Assembly (NCBI RefSeq): GCF_004359985.1
Contig: NZ_SMRO01000002.1
Span: 1,499,135-1,563,134, forward strand
Source: Paraburkholderia flava
GTDB lineage: Bacteria; Pseudomonadota; Gammaproteobacteria; Burkholderiales; Burkholderiaceae
DNA length: 64,000 nt
Reading direction: 5' to 3'
The notes under the pieces are model-generated. The model did no database searches, was not told where the DNA came from, and saw nothing but the letters and a program-made list of their open reading frames with translations. The translations under genes were made by a program, and so were the position numbers. Shown here one piece after another: positions 28,678-37,078 of the stretch; the first letter of the stretch is position 1, and each line of letters begins with the position of its first letter.

Positions 28678-28709
28678 AAACGCCTGTCGCGAATGCGGCG
28701 GGCGTTTTT
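28678..28709 (+). terminator. Rho-independent terminator of the allantoin operon
   Basis: AAACGCC...GGCGTTT arms with an inner GTCGC/GCGGC stem and a GAAT loop, followed by five T. It lies 51 bases after allA and ends the puuE-uraD-alc-allA run. A closely similar hairpin is found at 44,901-44,937. Confidence 0.8.
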
Positions 28710-28819
28710 GTTTGGCGGCGCGCGCCGGCTGTGCGACCCATCCGCGCCAATCACTGAATGCGCGTCGCTTCGCGCTATCATGCGCACCTGTAGACGACCA
28801 GCAGACACGGTAGCCGGAC

Positions 28820-29788
28820 ATGGCAAAAGAAGAGCACGCAGCAGCGGGACGCAAGCACGCGAAGCCACGCGGCGCGACAGCACCCACCGCGCGCGACGAA
28901 ACCGCAAACCTCGCTCAATCCAGGGATTCCCAGGATTCCACCGACGACGACAGCAGCGGCGCATCGACCTACCTCGTACCGGGCCTTGAACGCGGTCTGC
29001 GTATCCTCGCTGAATTCACTGCACGCGAACCGGTGCTCGGCGCGCCGGAGTTATCGAAGCGCATCGGCATTCCACGCACGACGACGTTCCGTTTACTGCA
29101 GACGCTCGAAACGCTCGGTTTTCTCGAACGCGCGAACGACGATCGCCATTTTCGTCTCGGCGTCGCGGTGTTGCGGCTCGGCTTCGAATATCTGAGTTCG
29201 CTCGAACTGACGGACGTCGGCACGCCGATTCTCGAACGTCTGCGCGATGCGACTGGCCTCAGTTCCCATCTGCTGATCCGCGATCAGCGCGACGTCGTGT
29301 TCGTCGCGAAAGCACAGACGCATGCGCCGATGTTCAGTTCGGTGAAGGTGCACGTCGGCACGCGACTGCCCGCGCATGCGACCGTGCATGGTCAGGTGCT
29401 GATGGGCGACCTGGGTTTCGAGGCGTTGCGTCAGCTGTATCCGGAGCCGCAGCTCGAACGTTTCACCGAGCGTACGCCGGCCACGGTCGAAGAGTTATAC
29501 GGGCGCGTGCGCGAATGCGCGGCGCTCGGCTATGCGGTGAGCGAGGCGTCGTTCGAGCGGGGAATTTCGGTGGTCAGCGCGCCGGTGCGCGATCAGACCG
29601 GCAAGATCGTCGCGGCGCTGACCGTCACGGTGCCGCGTTCCGATATCGGCGAAGCGGACGCGCGCGAGCCGCTGGTGATCGCCGTCTGCGGCGCGGCACT
29701 CGATCTGTCGGAGCGTCTGAGCTACCGGCCGCGTCACGACGATCCGACCGCGGCGCAGGCACGCCGCAGGCCGGTCGTGGCGAACTAA
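28820..29788 (+). CDS. IclR-family regulator 1
   Basis: The 322-residue protein has an unstructured N-terminal stretch of about 48 residues rich in Asp, Ser and Ala. The IclR winged helix follows (about 50-120, with LGAPELSKRIGIPRTTTFRL) and then the effector-binding domain. It is about two-thirds identical to the second IclR protein encoded at 35,418-36,272, but carries the extra N-terminal extension. It precedes a convergent porin gene. Its probable targets are the paired TGTTCC-type sites at 30,985 and 31,270. Which of the two IclR proteins uses them cannot be told. Confidence 0.88.
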   Translation: MAKEEHAAAGRKHAKPRGATAPTARDETANLAQSRDSQDSTDDDSSGASTYLVPGLERGLRILAEFTAREPVLGAPELSKRIGIPRTTTFRLLQTLETLGFLERANDDRHFRLGVAVLRLGFEYLSSLELTDVGTPILERLRDATGLSSHLLIRDQRDVVFVAKAQTHAPMFSSVKVHVGTRLPAHATVHGQVLMGDLGFEALRQLYPEPQLERFTERTPATVEELYGRVRECAALGYAVSEASFERGISVVSAPVRDQTGKIVAALTVTVPRSDIGEADAREPLVIAVCGAALDLSERLSYRPRHDDPTAAQARRRPVVAN

Positions 29789-29799
29789 CGCCTGGCTGA

Positions 29800-30873
29800 C
29801 TAAAACGAGTGGTGAATCCCGGCGAGAACAATCGTCTGGTTCCGTCCGCTCGACACACCCGCGGTAAAGAACGCCGCATCCGTATTCGAGCCCGCGCGTT
29901 CGTACAACGCATTCACGTACAGCTGCGTCGACTTCGACAGCGCGTAGATATCGCCGATCTCGAACTGCGTCCACCGATGACCGGCCATCGTCGTCGTCGC
30001 GGCGCCGCCGGCCACGCTGTTATACGGCGTGAACTGATAATTCGCGCCGACGTCGTAGCTCTGGTACGTATCAGAAAAGCCCGCCGATTCCAGCTTCACA
30101 CGCGTGTACAGGCCATGCACCAGCAGCTTGCCGAACTGGTACGACGCGCCCGCGCCCATATTCTCGACCTTGCTCGCGGTGTAGTTTGCCGCCGCCACAC
30201 CCTGGAAGTTTGCGATGCCGGTCGTCACGATCGACGGCGTGCGGTCGTGTTCGTTCGCATAGGTCGCGCCGGCCTTGAACGGGCCGTTCACGTAGCTCAA
30301 CGCGAAGCTGATCGTCTTGCCGGTCGAGAAGTTCGTCGTGTTGCCGAGTCCCATCATCGCGCCGAGCGTGAATCCGCCGAAGCTCGCCGAGCGAAACTTC
30401 ACCGAGTTGTCGAACGGCACGACGCCGGTATCGGCGAGTTCGTCGATATTGCCCGGATGGAACGCATACCAGCTCGCGGCCAGATACGCGGTGCTCAGCG
30501 GACCCAGCACGTCGAAACTGAACGGCGTCTGATGACCTAACGTCACCGTGCCGAACGCATCCGAACTCAGTCCGACGAACGCCTGCCGGTTGAACAGCGT
30601 GTTCGCTTTCGCAAACGCACCGGTGTTCGTATAGAAGCCGTTTTCCAGCTGGAACACGGTCTTCAACCCACCGCCGAGATCTTCGACGCCGCGCAGGCCC
30701 CAGCGGTCCGGCTGCATGTTGCCCTGTTCCTCCATCCACTTCGAATGGCCGCTCACGTTGCTGATGTATGCGACGCCTGCGTCGAGGCTGCCGTATAGCG
30801 TCACGCTGCTTTGCGCCCATGCGCCCGTCGTTGCGCAGATTGCCGTCACGCCGGCTGCAATGATGTGCTTCAC
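29800..30873 (-). CDS. Gram-negative outer-membrane porin
   Basis: The 357-residue trimeric-porin-type protein has a cleavable signal (MKHIIAAGVTAICATTGAWA, then QSSVTLYGSLDAGV), many alternating beta-strands and the terminal Phe in IHHSF. PDRWGLRGVEDLGGGLKTVF matches the usual eyelet-region motif of Burkholderiales porins. It diverges from the Rieske operon across 439 bases containing two similar palindromic sites, so co-regulation with the catabolic genes and a role in substrate entry are likely. Confidence 0.93.
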   Translation of the reverse strand: MKHIIAAGVTAICATTGAWAQSSVTLYGSLDAGVAYISNVSGHSKWMEEQGNMQPDRWGLRGVEDLGGGLKTVFQLENGFYTNTGAFAKANTLFNRQAFVGLSSDAFGTVTLGHQTPFSFDVLGPLSTAYLAASWYAFHPGNIDELADTGVVPFDNSVKFRSASFGGFTLGAMMGLGNTTNFSTGKTISFALSYVNGPFKAGATYANEHDRTPSIVTTGIANFQGVAAANYTASKVENMGAGASYQFGKLLVHGLYTRVKLESAGFSDTYQSYDVGANYQFTPYNSVAGGAATTTMAGHRWTQFEIGDIYALSKSTQLYVNALYERAGSNTDAAFFTAGVSSGRNQTIVLAGIHHSF

Positions 30874-30984
30874 CGTTGGTTCTCCCGATCACGCGACGGT
30901 CGGCGTCAGCCCGATCCGTCTTCCCTGATCCTTGTCTTTGGTCGGATGCGGTCTGGATTCTGGTTCCCTGGCCGCCGCTCTGTT

Positions 30985-30998
30985 TGTTCCATATATGG
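30985..30998. promoter_or_regulatory. IclR-type operator on the porin side
   Basis: TGTTCCATATATGG differs at one base from the first 14 bases of the site at 31,270-31,287; the right arm is incomplete (GGGCG instead of GGAACA). A further inverted TATGGAA lies at 31,013-31,019. It sits about 110 bases upstream of the porin start. Confidence 0.55.
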
Positions 30999-31269
30999 GC
31001 GTTTGTATCGCCTATGGAAAAGTATAGTGACTTAAGGGATAGTCAAAATAAATTTTCTGACCCCGGACAAACCCGGAGTTTCAGGTCGATGGATGGTCTG
31101 ACGAAAACCCGAAAACCTTTGTGGGAAGGCGTCGCGGCACGAAGCAGGGCGGGGCATTGCAGCCCACGTGCATGTGTGGAGAACGCCACATTCGGTGTTT
31201 TCCCTGGGCCGGCAGATTTTTATTTTCTCGCAGCCGCTCGAGTCCTATACTTATCCATACACGAACTAC

Positions 31270-31287
31270 TGTTCCTTATATGGAACA
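31270..31287. promoter_or_regulatory. IclR-type operator before the Rieske operon
   Basis: TGTTCCTTATATGGAACA has perfect 6-base inverted arms (TGTTCC/GGAACA) around TTATAT, and lies 25 bases upstream of the ferredoxin start codon. A related sequence is found on the porin side of the same intergenic region. Symmetry, spacing and the two IclR genes nearby support an IclR operator. Confidence 0.65.
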
Positions 31288-31312
31288 TAAAGCTTCCGGA
31301 AAGAGGATGGAC

Positions 31313-31627
31313 ATGACTGAAGAGTGGCGCTGCGCCGGACATGCCGGCGATCTGTCCGACGATGCGCCGATCGAGTTCAAGCTCGACGGCACCGAGGTCG
31401 GCATCTACAAGGTGGGCGATGCGCTGTACGCGCTGGAAAACGTCTGCCCCCATGCATTCGCGTTGCTGACGCAGGGCTTCATCGACGGCGACACCGTCGA
31501 ATGTCCGCTGCACGAAGCCGTGTTCCATATCCCGACGGGCAAGTGCCTGAAAGAGCCCGGCGGCCGCGACCTGAAGGTGTACGCGGTGCGCCTCGCCGGT
31601 GAAGAAATCCAGATCAAGGTGGAATGA
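31313..31627 (+). CDS. Rieske [2Fe-2S] ferredoxin
   Basis: The 104-residue protein carries the two cluster-binding motifs of a Rieske ferredoxin: ENVCPHAFALLT (C-P-H, about residue 43) and ECPLHEAVFHIPTG (C-P-L-H, about residue 63). It would carry electrons from the FAD reductase (42,113-43,360) to the Rieske oxygenase (32,010-33,116). ATG 31313 is preferred over 31307 because AGAGGA is then at normal spacing. It is the first gene of a co-directional run reaching 44,789. Confidence 0.9.
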   Translation: MTEEWRCAGHAGDLSDDAPIEFKLDGTEVGIYKVGDALYALENVCPHAFALLTQGFIDGDTVECPLHEAVFHIPTGKCLKEPGGRDLKVYAVRLAGEEIQIKVE

Positions 31628-31628
31628 C

Positions 31629-31940
31629 ATGCGAGAGATCGTCGTGAACTTCAATCCGTTTTTGAAGCCGTGGCTCGCGCCGCAACCGAACAACGTCGCC
31701 GGCAAGGGCGTCATCGAGAAGCCGGGCGAGACCGGCAATCTCATCTGGCAGACGCGCAAGGCCGAGCCGACGCAATACGAGAACGACTTCGGCGATGCGC
31801 TCGAAAAAGTCTTCGAGGCAGGCGCAGTGGAATTGCAGGAAGTCGTCGACGGGTTGAATCGCGTGGGCTTCCGGACACCCGAAGGCCAGGCATGGGATGC
31901 CGAGCGGCTTACTGCCGAATTTCGCCTGCTGGCCGACTAG
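31629..31940 (+). CDS. Small protein with recombinase-like helix-turn-helix, 103 aa
   Basis: The start lies one base after the ferredoxin stop. The C-terminal third (LQEVVDGLNRVGFRTPEGQAW, then DAERLTAEFRLL) resembles the helix-turn-helix tail of serine recombinases, and the N-terminal part (NFNPFLKPWLAPQPNNVAGK) resembles nothing I can name. Between two components of a Rieske oxygenase it is unlikely to be a recombinase; it might assist assembly or act as a small subunit, but that is inference. Proteins of this kind do accompany Rieske genes in related bacteria. Confidence 0.7.
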   Translation: MREIVVNFNPFLKPWLAPQPNNVAGKGVIEKPGETGNLIWQTRKAEPTQYENDFGDALEKVFEAGAVELQEVVDGLNRVGFRTPEGQAWDAERLTAEFRLLAD

Positions 31941-32009
31941 GCGGATTGTCCGAAGCCGCTTCTACAGACCTACAGACCGTTTCACTGCATACGTATCCGG
32001 AGTCTCTCG

Positions 32010-33116
32010 ATGACGTCCCCCAATACAACGAATACAACGACGCACGGCCCTGCAGCCGGCGCAGCCGATCCGATCAAGTCCTACCTCGACAAAGGGCTGC
32101 GCAATTACTGGTATCCCGTCGCGCCGAGCTGGCAGGTCGCGAACGCGCCGGTCGGCATCACGCGTCTCGGTGATCAGATCGTGCTGTGGCGCGATCAGGA
32201 AGGCAAAGTCCGCGCGCTCGAAGACCGTTGTCCGCATCGCGGCGCGCGTCTGTCGCTCGGCTGGAATCTCGGCGGCAGCGTCGCGTGCTGGTATCACGGC
32301 ATCGAGATCGACGGCGGCGGCACGGTGACCAAAGTCCCGGCGGTGTCGGCCTGTCCGCTCGAAGGGCAGACGTGTGTGAAGTCGTATCCGGTCGAAGAAC
32401 ATGCGGGCGCGATCTTCCTGTGGTTCGGTGACGACGCGCACAAGGAACCCACGCCGCTCGTGCTGCCCGAAGAACTGGTCGGCGCCGAGTACGCGAACTT
32501 CCTGTGCATGTCGAACTGGGACTGCAATTACCAGTACGCAATCGACAACGTAATGGACCCGATGCACGGCGCGTACCTGCACGCGACGTCGCATTCGATG
32601 GCCGAAGGCGACAAGCAGGCTGACATGCGCGTGCGTAAAACCGAGACCGGTTTGATGTTCGAGAAGGTCGGCCAGCGTGATGTGAATTTCGATTGGGTCG
32701 AACTTGGTGAGACCGGCTGTCTGTGGATGCGTCTCGCGATTCCGTACCGGAAGAAGTTTGGCCCGGGCGGCAACTTCGGGATCATCGGCTTCGCGACCCC
32801 TGTCGACGAAAGCCATTGCCAGGTTTACTTCTGGCGCACGCGCAAGGTGTCCGGCTGGCAGCGCGACGCGTGGCGCTTCCTGTATCGCAACCGCCTGGAA
32901 GGGCTGCACTGGGCCGTGCTCGAACAGGATCGCTACGTTCTGGAAAGCATGGCGCCGAACGCGCGCGATCACGAATTCCTCTATCAGCACGATGTCGGGA
33001 TGACGCGTGTGCGTCGTCTGTTGCGGCAACGTGCGCAGCAGGATTTCGAAGCGCTCGATGCACATCGTGCGCAGGCTGCAACGTCAAACGCCGATGCAGG
33101 GCACAGCCATGCATGA
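32010..33116 (+). CDS. Rieske non-haem iron oxygenase, catalytic subunit
   Basis: The 368-residue protein has the Rieske centre in DRCPHRGARLSLGW and ACWYHGIEID (C-x-H...C-x2-H). The mononuclear-iron ligands are in YAIDNVMDPMHGAYLHATSH (Asp and two His). No beta-subunit gene is nearby, so it should form an alpha3 oxygenase as in carbazole dioxygenase or 2-oxoquinoline monooxygenase. These use a separate Rieske ferredoxin and FAD reductase, and both are encoded in this cluster. It would start attack on a ring, by dihydroxylation, monooxygenation or demethylation; the substrate is unknown. Confidence 0.93.
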   Translation: MTSPNTTNTTTHGPAAGAADPIKSYLDKGLRNYWYPVAPSWQVANAPVGITRLGDQIVLWRDQEGKVRALEDRCPHRGARLSLGWNLGGSVACWYHGIEIDGGGTVTKVPAVSACPLEGQTCVKSYPVEEHAGAIFLWFGDDAHKEPTPLVLPEELVGAEYANFLCMSNWDCNYQYAIDNVMDPMHGAYLHATSHSMAEGDKQADMRVRKTETGLMFEKVGQRDVNFDWVELGETGCLWMRLAIPYRKKFGPGGNFGIIGFATPVDESHCQVYFWRTRKVSGWQRDAWRFLYRNRLEGLHWAVLEQDRYVLESMAPNARDHEFLYQHDVGMTRVRRLLRQRAQQDFEALDAHRAQAATSNADAGHSHA

Positions 33117-33891
33117 CGCCACGGCCACCGTTTTCGCCACTGCGCTCGAAGGCCGGCGCGTCGTCGTGACGGGCGGTGCACGCGGACTCGGTGCGGCGTT
33201 CGTCCGTTCGCTCGCACAAGCCGGCGCGCGTGTCGTATTCGGCGATCTGCTGCACGACGAGGGCCACGCGCTTGCCGCATCGCTGAACGGCGAGCATGCG
33301 GACACCGTCACCTTCCTGCCGCTCGATCTCGCCGATCCCGCGAACATCGCGCACTTCGTTGAGCAGGCCGCTGCGCAATTGGGCGGCATCGACGCGCTGG
33401 TCAACAACGCGGCGATCACCAATTCCGGTGGCAAGTTTGCCGACGAACTGTCGATCGACACATGGGACGCGGTGATGAACGTCAACGTGCGCGGCACCTG
33501 GCTGATGAGTACCGCTGCGCTACCGCATCTGCGCGATTCGGGTCGCGGCAGCATCGTCAACGTCGCATCGGATACAGCGATGTGGGGCGCACCGAAGCTG
33601 CTCGCATACGTCGCGAGCAAGGGCGCGGTGATCTCGATGACGCGTTCGCTCGCGCGTGAATTCGGCGCGCACGGCGTGATCGTCAACGCGATCGCACCCG
33701 GCCTTACCGAAGTCGAGGCGACGGCCTACGTCCCCGCCGAACGTCACCAGTATTACCTGCAAGGCCGTGCGCTGACGCGCGCCCAGGTGCCCGACGACGT
33801 GACCGGGCCGGTGCTGTTTCTACTGTCCGATGCCGCGCGCTTCGTGACCGGCCAGTTGCTGCCGGTCAACGGCGGCTTCGTGATGAATTGA
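33109..33891 (+). CDS. Short-chain dehydrogenase (canonical)
   Basis: The 260-residue SDR has TGGARGLG (cofactor loop), LVNNAAITN, the catalytic Ser in IVNVASDTA and YVASKGAVIS (Tyr-x3-Lys), so it should be active. In a Rieske cluster the usual role is re-aromatisation of a cis-dihydrodiol to a catechol-type diol, which would suit the extradiol dioxygenase encoded downstream. The start overlaps the oxygenase stop by 8 bases. Confidence 0.9.
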   Translation: MHDATATVFATALEGRRVVVTGGARGLGAAFVRSLAQAGARVVFGDLLHDEGHALAASLNGEHADTVTFLPLDLADPANIAHFVEQAAAQLGGIDALVNNAAITNSGGKFADELSIDTWDAVMNVNVRGTWLMSTAALPHLRDSGRGSIVNVASDTAMWGAPKLLAYVASKGAVISMTRSLAREFGAHGVIVNAIAPGLTEVEATAYVPAERHQYYLQGRALTRAQVPDDVTGPVLFLLSDAARFVTGQLLPVNGGFVMN

Positions 33892-33917
33892 TCTTGTCGA
33901 ATCGAAAGGAGAAAGAG

Positions 33918-34445
33918 ATGGCGGACGCCGATATCGAACGCAAATCGTGGGATCAACCCACCGACGCGAGCTTCGCGCAGTGGATGGAAACGCGCGTCGC
34001 GCGGCTGGAAACACGTCGCTACGACTGGGACGCGCTGAAATTCCAGGCCGACTACGACCCGAAGTATCGCCGCGCACAGATGCGCTACGTGGGCACCGGC
34101 GGCACGGGTGTCGCGAAGGACATGAACACGGTACCTGCAGGCGGCTTCACGTTCTCGACGATGGTGATTCCGGCCGGCAACATCGGCCCGAGCCATATCC
34201 ATATGGATGTCGAAGAAATCTTCTTCGTGCTGCGCGGCAAGATGAAAGTGATCTGCGAGCGCGACGGCGAAACGTGGGAGTCGGTGCTCGGCGAACGCGA
34301 TCTGATTTCGGTGCCGCCGGGTGTGTATCGCACGGAAGTGAACATCGGCGAGGAAGACGCGCTGATGTGCGTGATGCTCGGCGCGGCCAAGCCGGTGACG
34401 CCGACGTATCCGCCGGATTCGCCGCTGGCGAAACTCAAGCGTTGA
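33918..34445 (+). CDS. Cupin-domain protein
   Basis: The 175-residue protein has one cupin barrel. Metal-binding motif 1 is visible as GPSHIHMDVEEIFFVLRGKM (two His and Glu) and the second half as LISVPPGVYRTEVN. It could be a ring-cleaving or isomerising enzyme, or a small-molecule binder; the sequence alone does not say. A strong AAAGGAG lies 7 bases upstream of ATG 33918. It lies between the dehydrogenase and the hydrolase in the same direction. Confidence 0.85.
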   Translation: MADADIERKSWDQPTDASFAQWMETRVARLETRRYDWDALKFQADYDPKYRRAQMRYVGTGGTGVAKDMNTVPAGGFTFSTMVIPAGNIGPSHIHMDVEEIFFVLRGKMKVICERDGETWESVLGERDLISVPPGVYRTEVNIGEEDALMCVMLGAAKPVTPTYPPDSPLAKLKR

Positions 34446-34488
34446 GCGGTTCGCTTTTCCGCTGCTATTTGCTACCCGCTACTTCCCG

Positions 34489-35421
34489 ATGAACGACACC
34501 ATGTCCGCTGCTCCCTCCATTACCGCCGGTTCCGAGACCACGCTCGACACGCGTCTTGCGCGTTTCCCCGCGCGTGAAATCGTGACTACGCGGCGGCATA
34601 CGGTGAGCTATCGCGAAGCCGGCAATACACACGCGCCGCAGCAAGCATTGCCGCTCGTGCTGTTGCACGGCATCGGTTCGGGCGCGGCGTCTTGGGTGCA
34701 GCAACTCGAAGTGCTCGGCGATACGCGACGTGTGCTGGCATGGGATGCGCCCGGTTACGGCGCATCCACGCCAGTCGTGCCGGCGTCGCCGAATGCAACT
34801 GATTACGCGGACGTGCTCAAGGACTGGCTCGACGCGCTCGATATCGAATGCTGCGTGCTGCTCGGCCATTCGCTCGGTGCGATCGTCGCGGGTGCATTCG
34901 CGGCAGCGCAGCCGCAGCGCGTCAGCGGTTTGCTGCTGCTGTCGCCGGCGGGCGGTTACGGCGCAGCAACCGCCGAAGTGCGCAACGCGAAGCGCGACCA
35001 GCGTCTCGCGATGCTCGCCGAACTGGGCCCGCAAGGGCTCGCCGACAAGCGCGGCGCGAACATGCTGTCCGCACACGCGAGCGACGCGGCACGCGCATGG
35101 GTGCGCTGGAACATGGCGCGCATCGTCCCCGACGGTTACGCGCAGGCGACGCACCTGCTCGCGAACGCGAACCTTGCTGCGGACCTCGCGCGCTTCGATG
35201 GCGTCGTCCACATCGCGGCTGGCGCCGACGACGTCATCACAACGCCCGACGCCTGCGAACGCCTCGCGCAAGCAGCGCGCACGCAGTTGCAACTCGTGCC
35301 GCACGCAGGCCATGCCGGCTACATCGAAGCGCCAGCCGCATACAACGCGATCATCGACACGTTTTGCCGCGACTGTGACGAACGACGAGACGAACGACAA
35401 AACGCCGGAGTCCATCAATGA
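34489..35421 (+). CDS. Alpha/beta hydrolase, candidate meta-cleavage product hydrolase
   Basis: The 310-residue hydrolase has HGIGSGAASWVQQL (oxyanion motif), GHSLGAIVAGAFA (Ser nucleophile, about residue 124), GADDVITTPD (acid region) and HAGHAGYIEAP (catalytic His). This layout fits C-C bond hydrolases such as BphD/MhpC/CarC that split ring-fission products, and an extradiol-type dioxygenase is encoded in the same cluster. Esterase activity is the alternative. Its stop overlaps the second IclR gene by four bases. Confidence 0.8.
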   Translation: MNDTMSAAPSITAGSETTLDTRLARFPAREIVTTRRHTVSYREAGNTHAPQQALPLVLLHGIGSGAASWVQQLEVLGDTRRVLAWDAPGYGASTPVVPASPNATDYADVLKDWLDALDIECCVLLGHSLGAIVAGAFAAAQPQRVSGLLLLSPAGGYGAATAEVRNAKRDQRLAMLAELGPQGLADKRGANMLSAHASDAARAWVRWNMARIVPDGYAQATHLLANANLAADLARFDGVVHIAAGADDVITTPDACERLAQAARTQLQLVPHAGHAGYIEAPAAYNAIIDTFCRDCDERRDERQNAGVHQ

Positions 35422-36272
35422 CGCCCGATACGATCAGCGCCGAGCGCGACGACGACCGCAGCGAAACCGGCTACAAGGTGCCCGGTCTCGAACGCGGTCT
35501 GCAGATTCTCACGCAGTTCTCGCCGCGCGAGCCGGTGCTCGGCGCACCTGAACTGTCGAGACGTCTGAGCATTCCGCGCACCACGGTGTTCCGTCTGCTG
35601 CAGACGCTCGAATCGCTCGGCTTTCTCGAACGCGCGGATAAGGATCGCAACTATCGCCTCGGCGTCGCGGTGCTGCGGCTCGGTTTCGAGTATCTGAGTT
35701 CGCTCGAACTGACCGACCTCGGCCTGCCGATCATCGAAGCGTTGCGCGATGCGACCGGTTTGACGAGTCACATCTTGATCCGCGACGGCCGCGACGTCGT
35801 GTTCGTCGCGAAGGCACAAAGCCATGCGCCGATTTTCAATTCGGTGAAGGTCAACGTCGGCACGCGTCTGCCGGCGCACGCGACCACGCATGGTCAGGTG
35901 CTGATGGGCGACATGACGCTCGACGAATTGCGCGTGCTGTATCCGGAACCGCAGCTCGAACGCTTCACGAAGCAGACGCCCGACACCATCGATGAACTGT
36001 TCGAACGTATCCGCGACGACGCGAAGCGCGGCTACGCGGTCAGCGAGTCGTCGTTCGAGCGGGGCATTTCGGTGGTCACCGCGCCGGTTCGCAACGACAG
36101 CAGCCGCATCGTCGCGGTGATCGCGGCGACGATTCCGCGTCCGGAGATCGACGCATCGTTGATCGACAGCGGCCTGATCGACCGGGTTCGCCATGCGGCA
36201 GACGAACTGTCGCACCGACTCAACTATCGGCCGGCTTCCCGCAGCAAATACATGAAGGCATTGGGACTCTGA
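35418..36272 (+). CDS. IclR-family regulator 2
   Basis: This 284-residue regulator lies inside the catabolic operon, overlapping the hydrolase stop (ATGA) and the following SDR start. The winged helix contains LGAPELSRRLSIPRTTVFRL, and the effector domain contains RDGRDVVFVAKAQSHAPIF. It is about two-thirds identical to IclR 1 across the shared length, with conserved blocks such as LGVAVLRLGFEYLSSLELTD, so the two arose by duplication and may share operators while responding to different effectors. Confidence 0.9.
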   Translation: MTPDTISAERDDDRSETGYKVPGLERGLQILTQFSPREPVLGAPELSRRLSIPRTTVFRLLQTLESLGFLERADKDRNYRLGVAVLRLGFEYLSSLELTDLGLPIIEALRDATGLTSHILIRDGRDVVFVAKAQSHAPIFNSVKVNVGTRLPAHATTHGQVLMGDMTLDELRVLYPEPQLERFTKQTPDTIDELFERIRDDAKRGYAVSESSFERGISVVTAPVRNDSSRIVAVIAATIPRPEIDASLIDSGLIDRVRHAADELSHRLNYRPASRSKYMKALGL

Positions 36273-37078
36273 TGATTCAAATCGACTTGACCGGCCAGGT
36301 GGCGGTGGTGACGGGCGGTTCGTCCGGCATCGGCCTCGCGACCGCCGAACTGTTTCTGCAAGCGGGCGCATCGGTTGCGATCTGCGGTCGCGATGCGGGC
36401 CGGCTCGCCGAAGCGCAGGCACAACTGGAAGCACGTTTCGGCGCCGCGCCGTTGCTCGCGAAAACCTGCGACGTGCTCGACGCGGACCAGGTGCAGGCGT
36501 TCGCGCAGGCAGTGCAGGCACGCTTCGGCCGCGCCGACATGCTGGTGAACAACGCGGGCCAAGGTCGCGTGTCGACGTTCGCCGACACCACCGACGACGC
36601 GTGGCGCGAAGAACTCGATCTCAAGTACTTCAGCGTGATCCGTCCGACCCGCGCGTTCCTGCCGATGCTGCGCGAAGCCGCCACTGCGGGCAACGCGTCG
36701 GTGGTCTGCGTGAATTCGCTGCTCGCGTTGCAGCCCGAGCCGCACATGGTCGCGACGTCGTCGGCGCGCGCGGGGGTGCAGAACCTGATCAAGTCGCTCG
36801 CCGTCGAGTTCGCGCCGCACCGCATCCGTGTCAATTCGATCCTGATCGGCATCGTCGAATCGGGGCAATGGCGCCGTCGCTTCGCTGCGCAGGCGCAGCC
36901 CGGCCAGAGCTGGGAAGACTGGACCGCCGAACTCGCGAGCAAGAGACACATTCCGTTGGGCCGCTTCGGTCGTCCCGAAGAAGCCGCTCAAGCACTCTTT
37001 TACCTGGCTACCGCGCTGTCGTCGTATACGACGGGCAGCCACATCGATGTTTCCGGAGGCGTTGCACGACATGTCTGA
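36272..37078 (+). CDS. SDR-family protein lacking the catalytic Tyr and Lys
   Basis: The 268-residue protein has an intact cofactor loop (TGGSSGIGLA) and LVNNAGQGRV. At the active site, however, where Tyr-x3-Lys is expected, it reads ATSSARAG: Thr162 in place of Tyr and Arg166 in place of Lys; Ser149 is kept. A classical ketoreductase mechanism is therefore unlikely. It may act on an unusual substrate, serve as a lyase or isomerase, or be non-catalytic. It overlaps the TPP-enzyme gene by 8 bases. Confidence 0.85.
   Translation: MIQIDLTGQVAVVTGGSSGIGLATAELFLQAGASVAICGRDAGRLAEAQAQLEARFGAAPLLAKTCDVLDADQVQAFAQAVQARFGRADMLVNNAGQGRVSTFADTTDDAWREELDLKYFSVIRPTRAFLPMLREAATAGNASVVCVNSLLALQPEPHMVATSSARAGVQNLIKSLAVEFAPHRIRVNSILIGIVESGQWRRRFAAQAQPGQSWEDWTAELASKRHIPLGRFGRPEEAAQALFYLATALSSYTTGSHIDVSGGVARHV

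Larger units (their letters stand above)
30874..31312. other. Divergent intergenic region, porin / Rieske operon
   Basis: The 439 bases contain no gene that I can support. They include the two IclR-type palindromes and AT-rich patches at about 30,985-31,060 and 31,210-31,300 where divergent promoters are expected. Confidence 0.55.
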
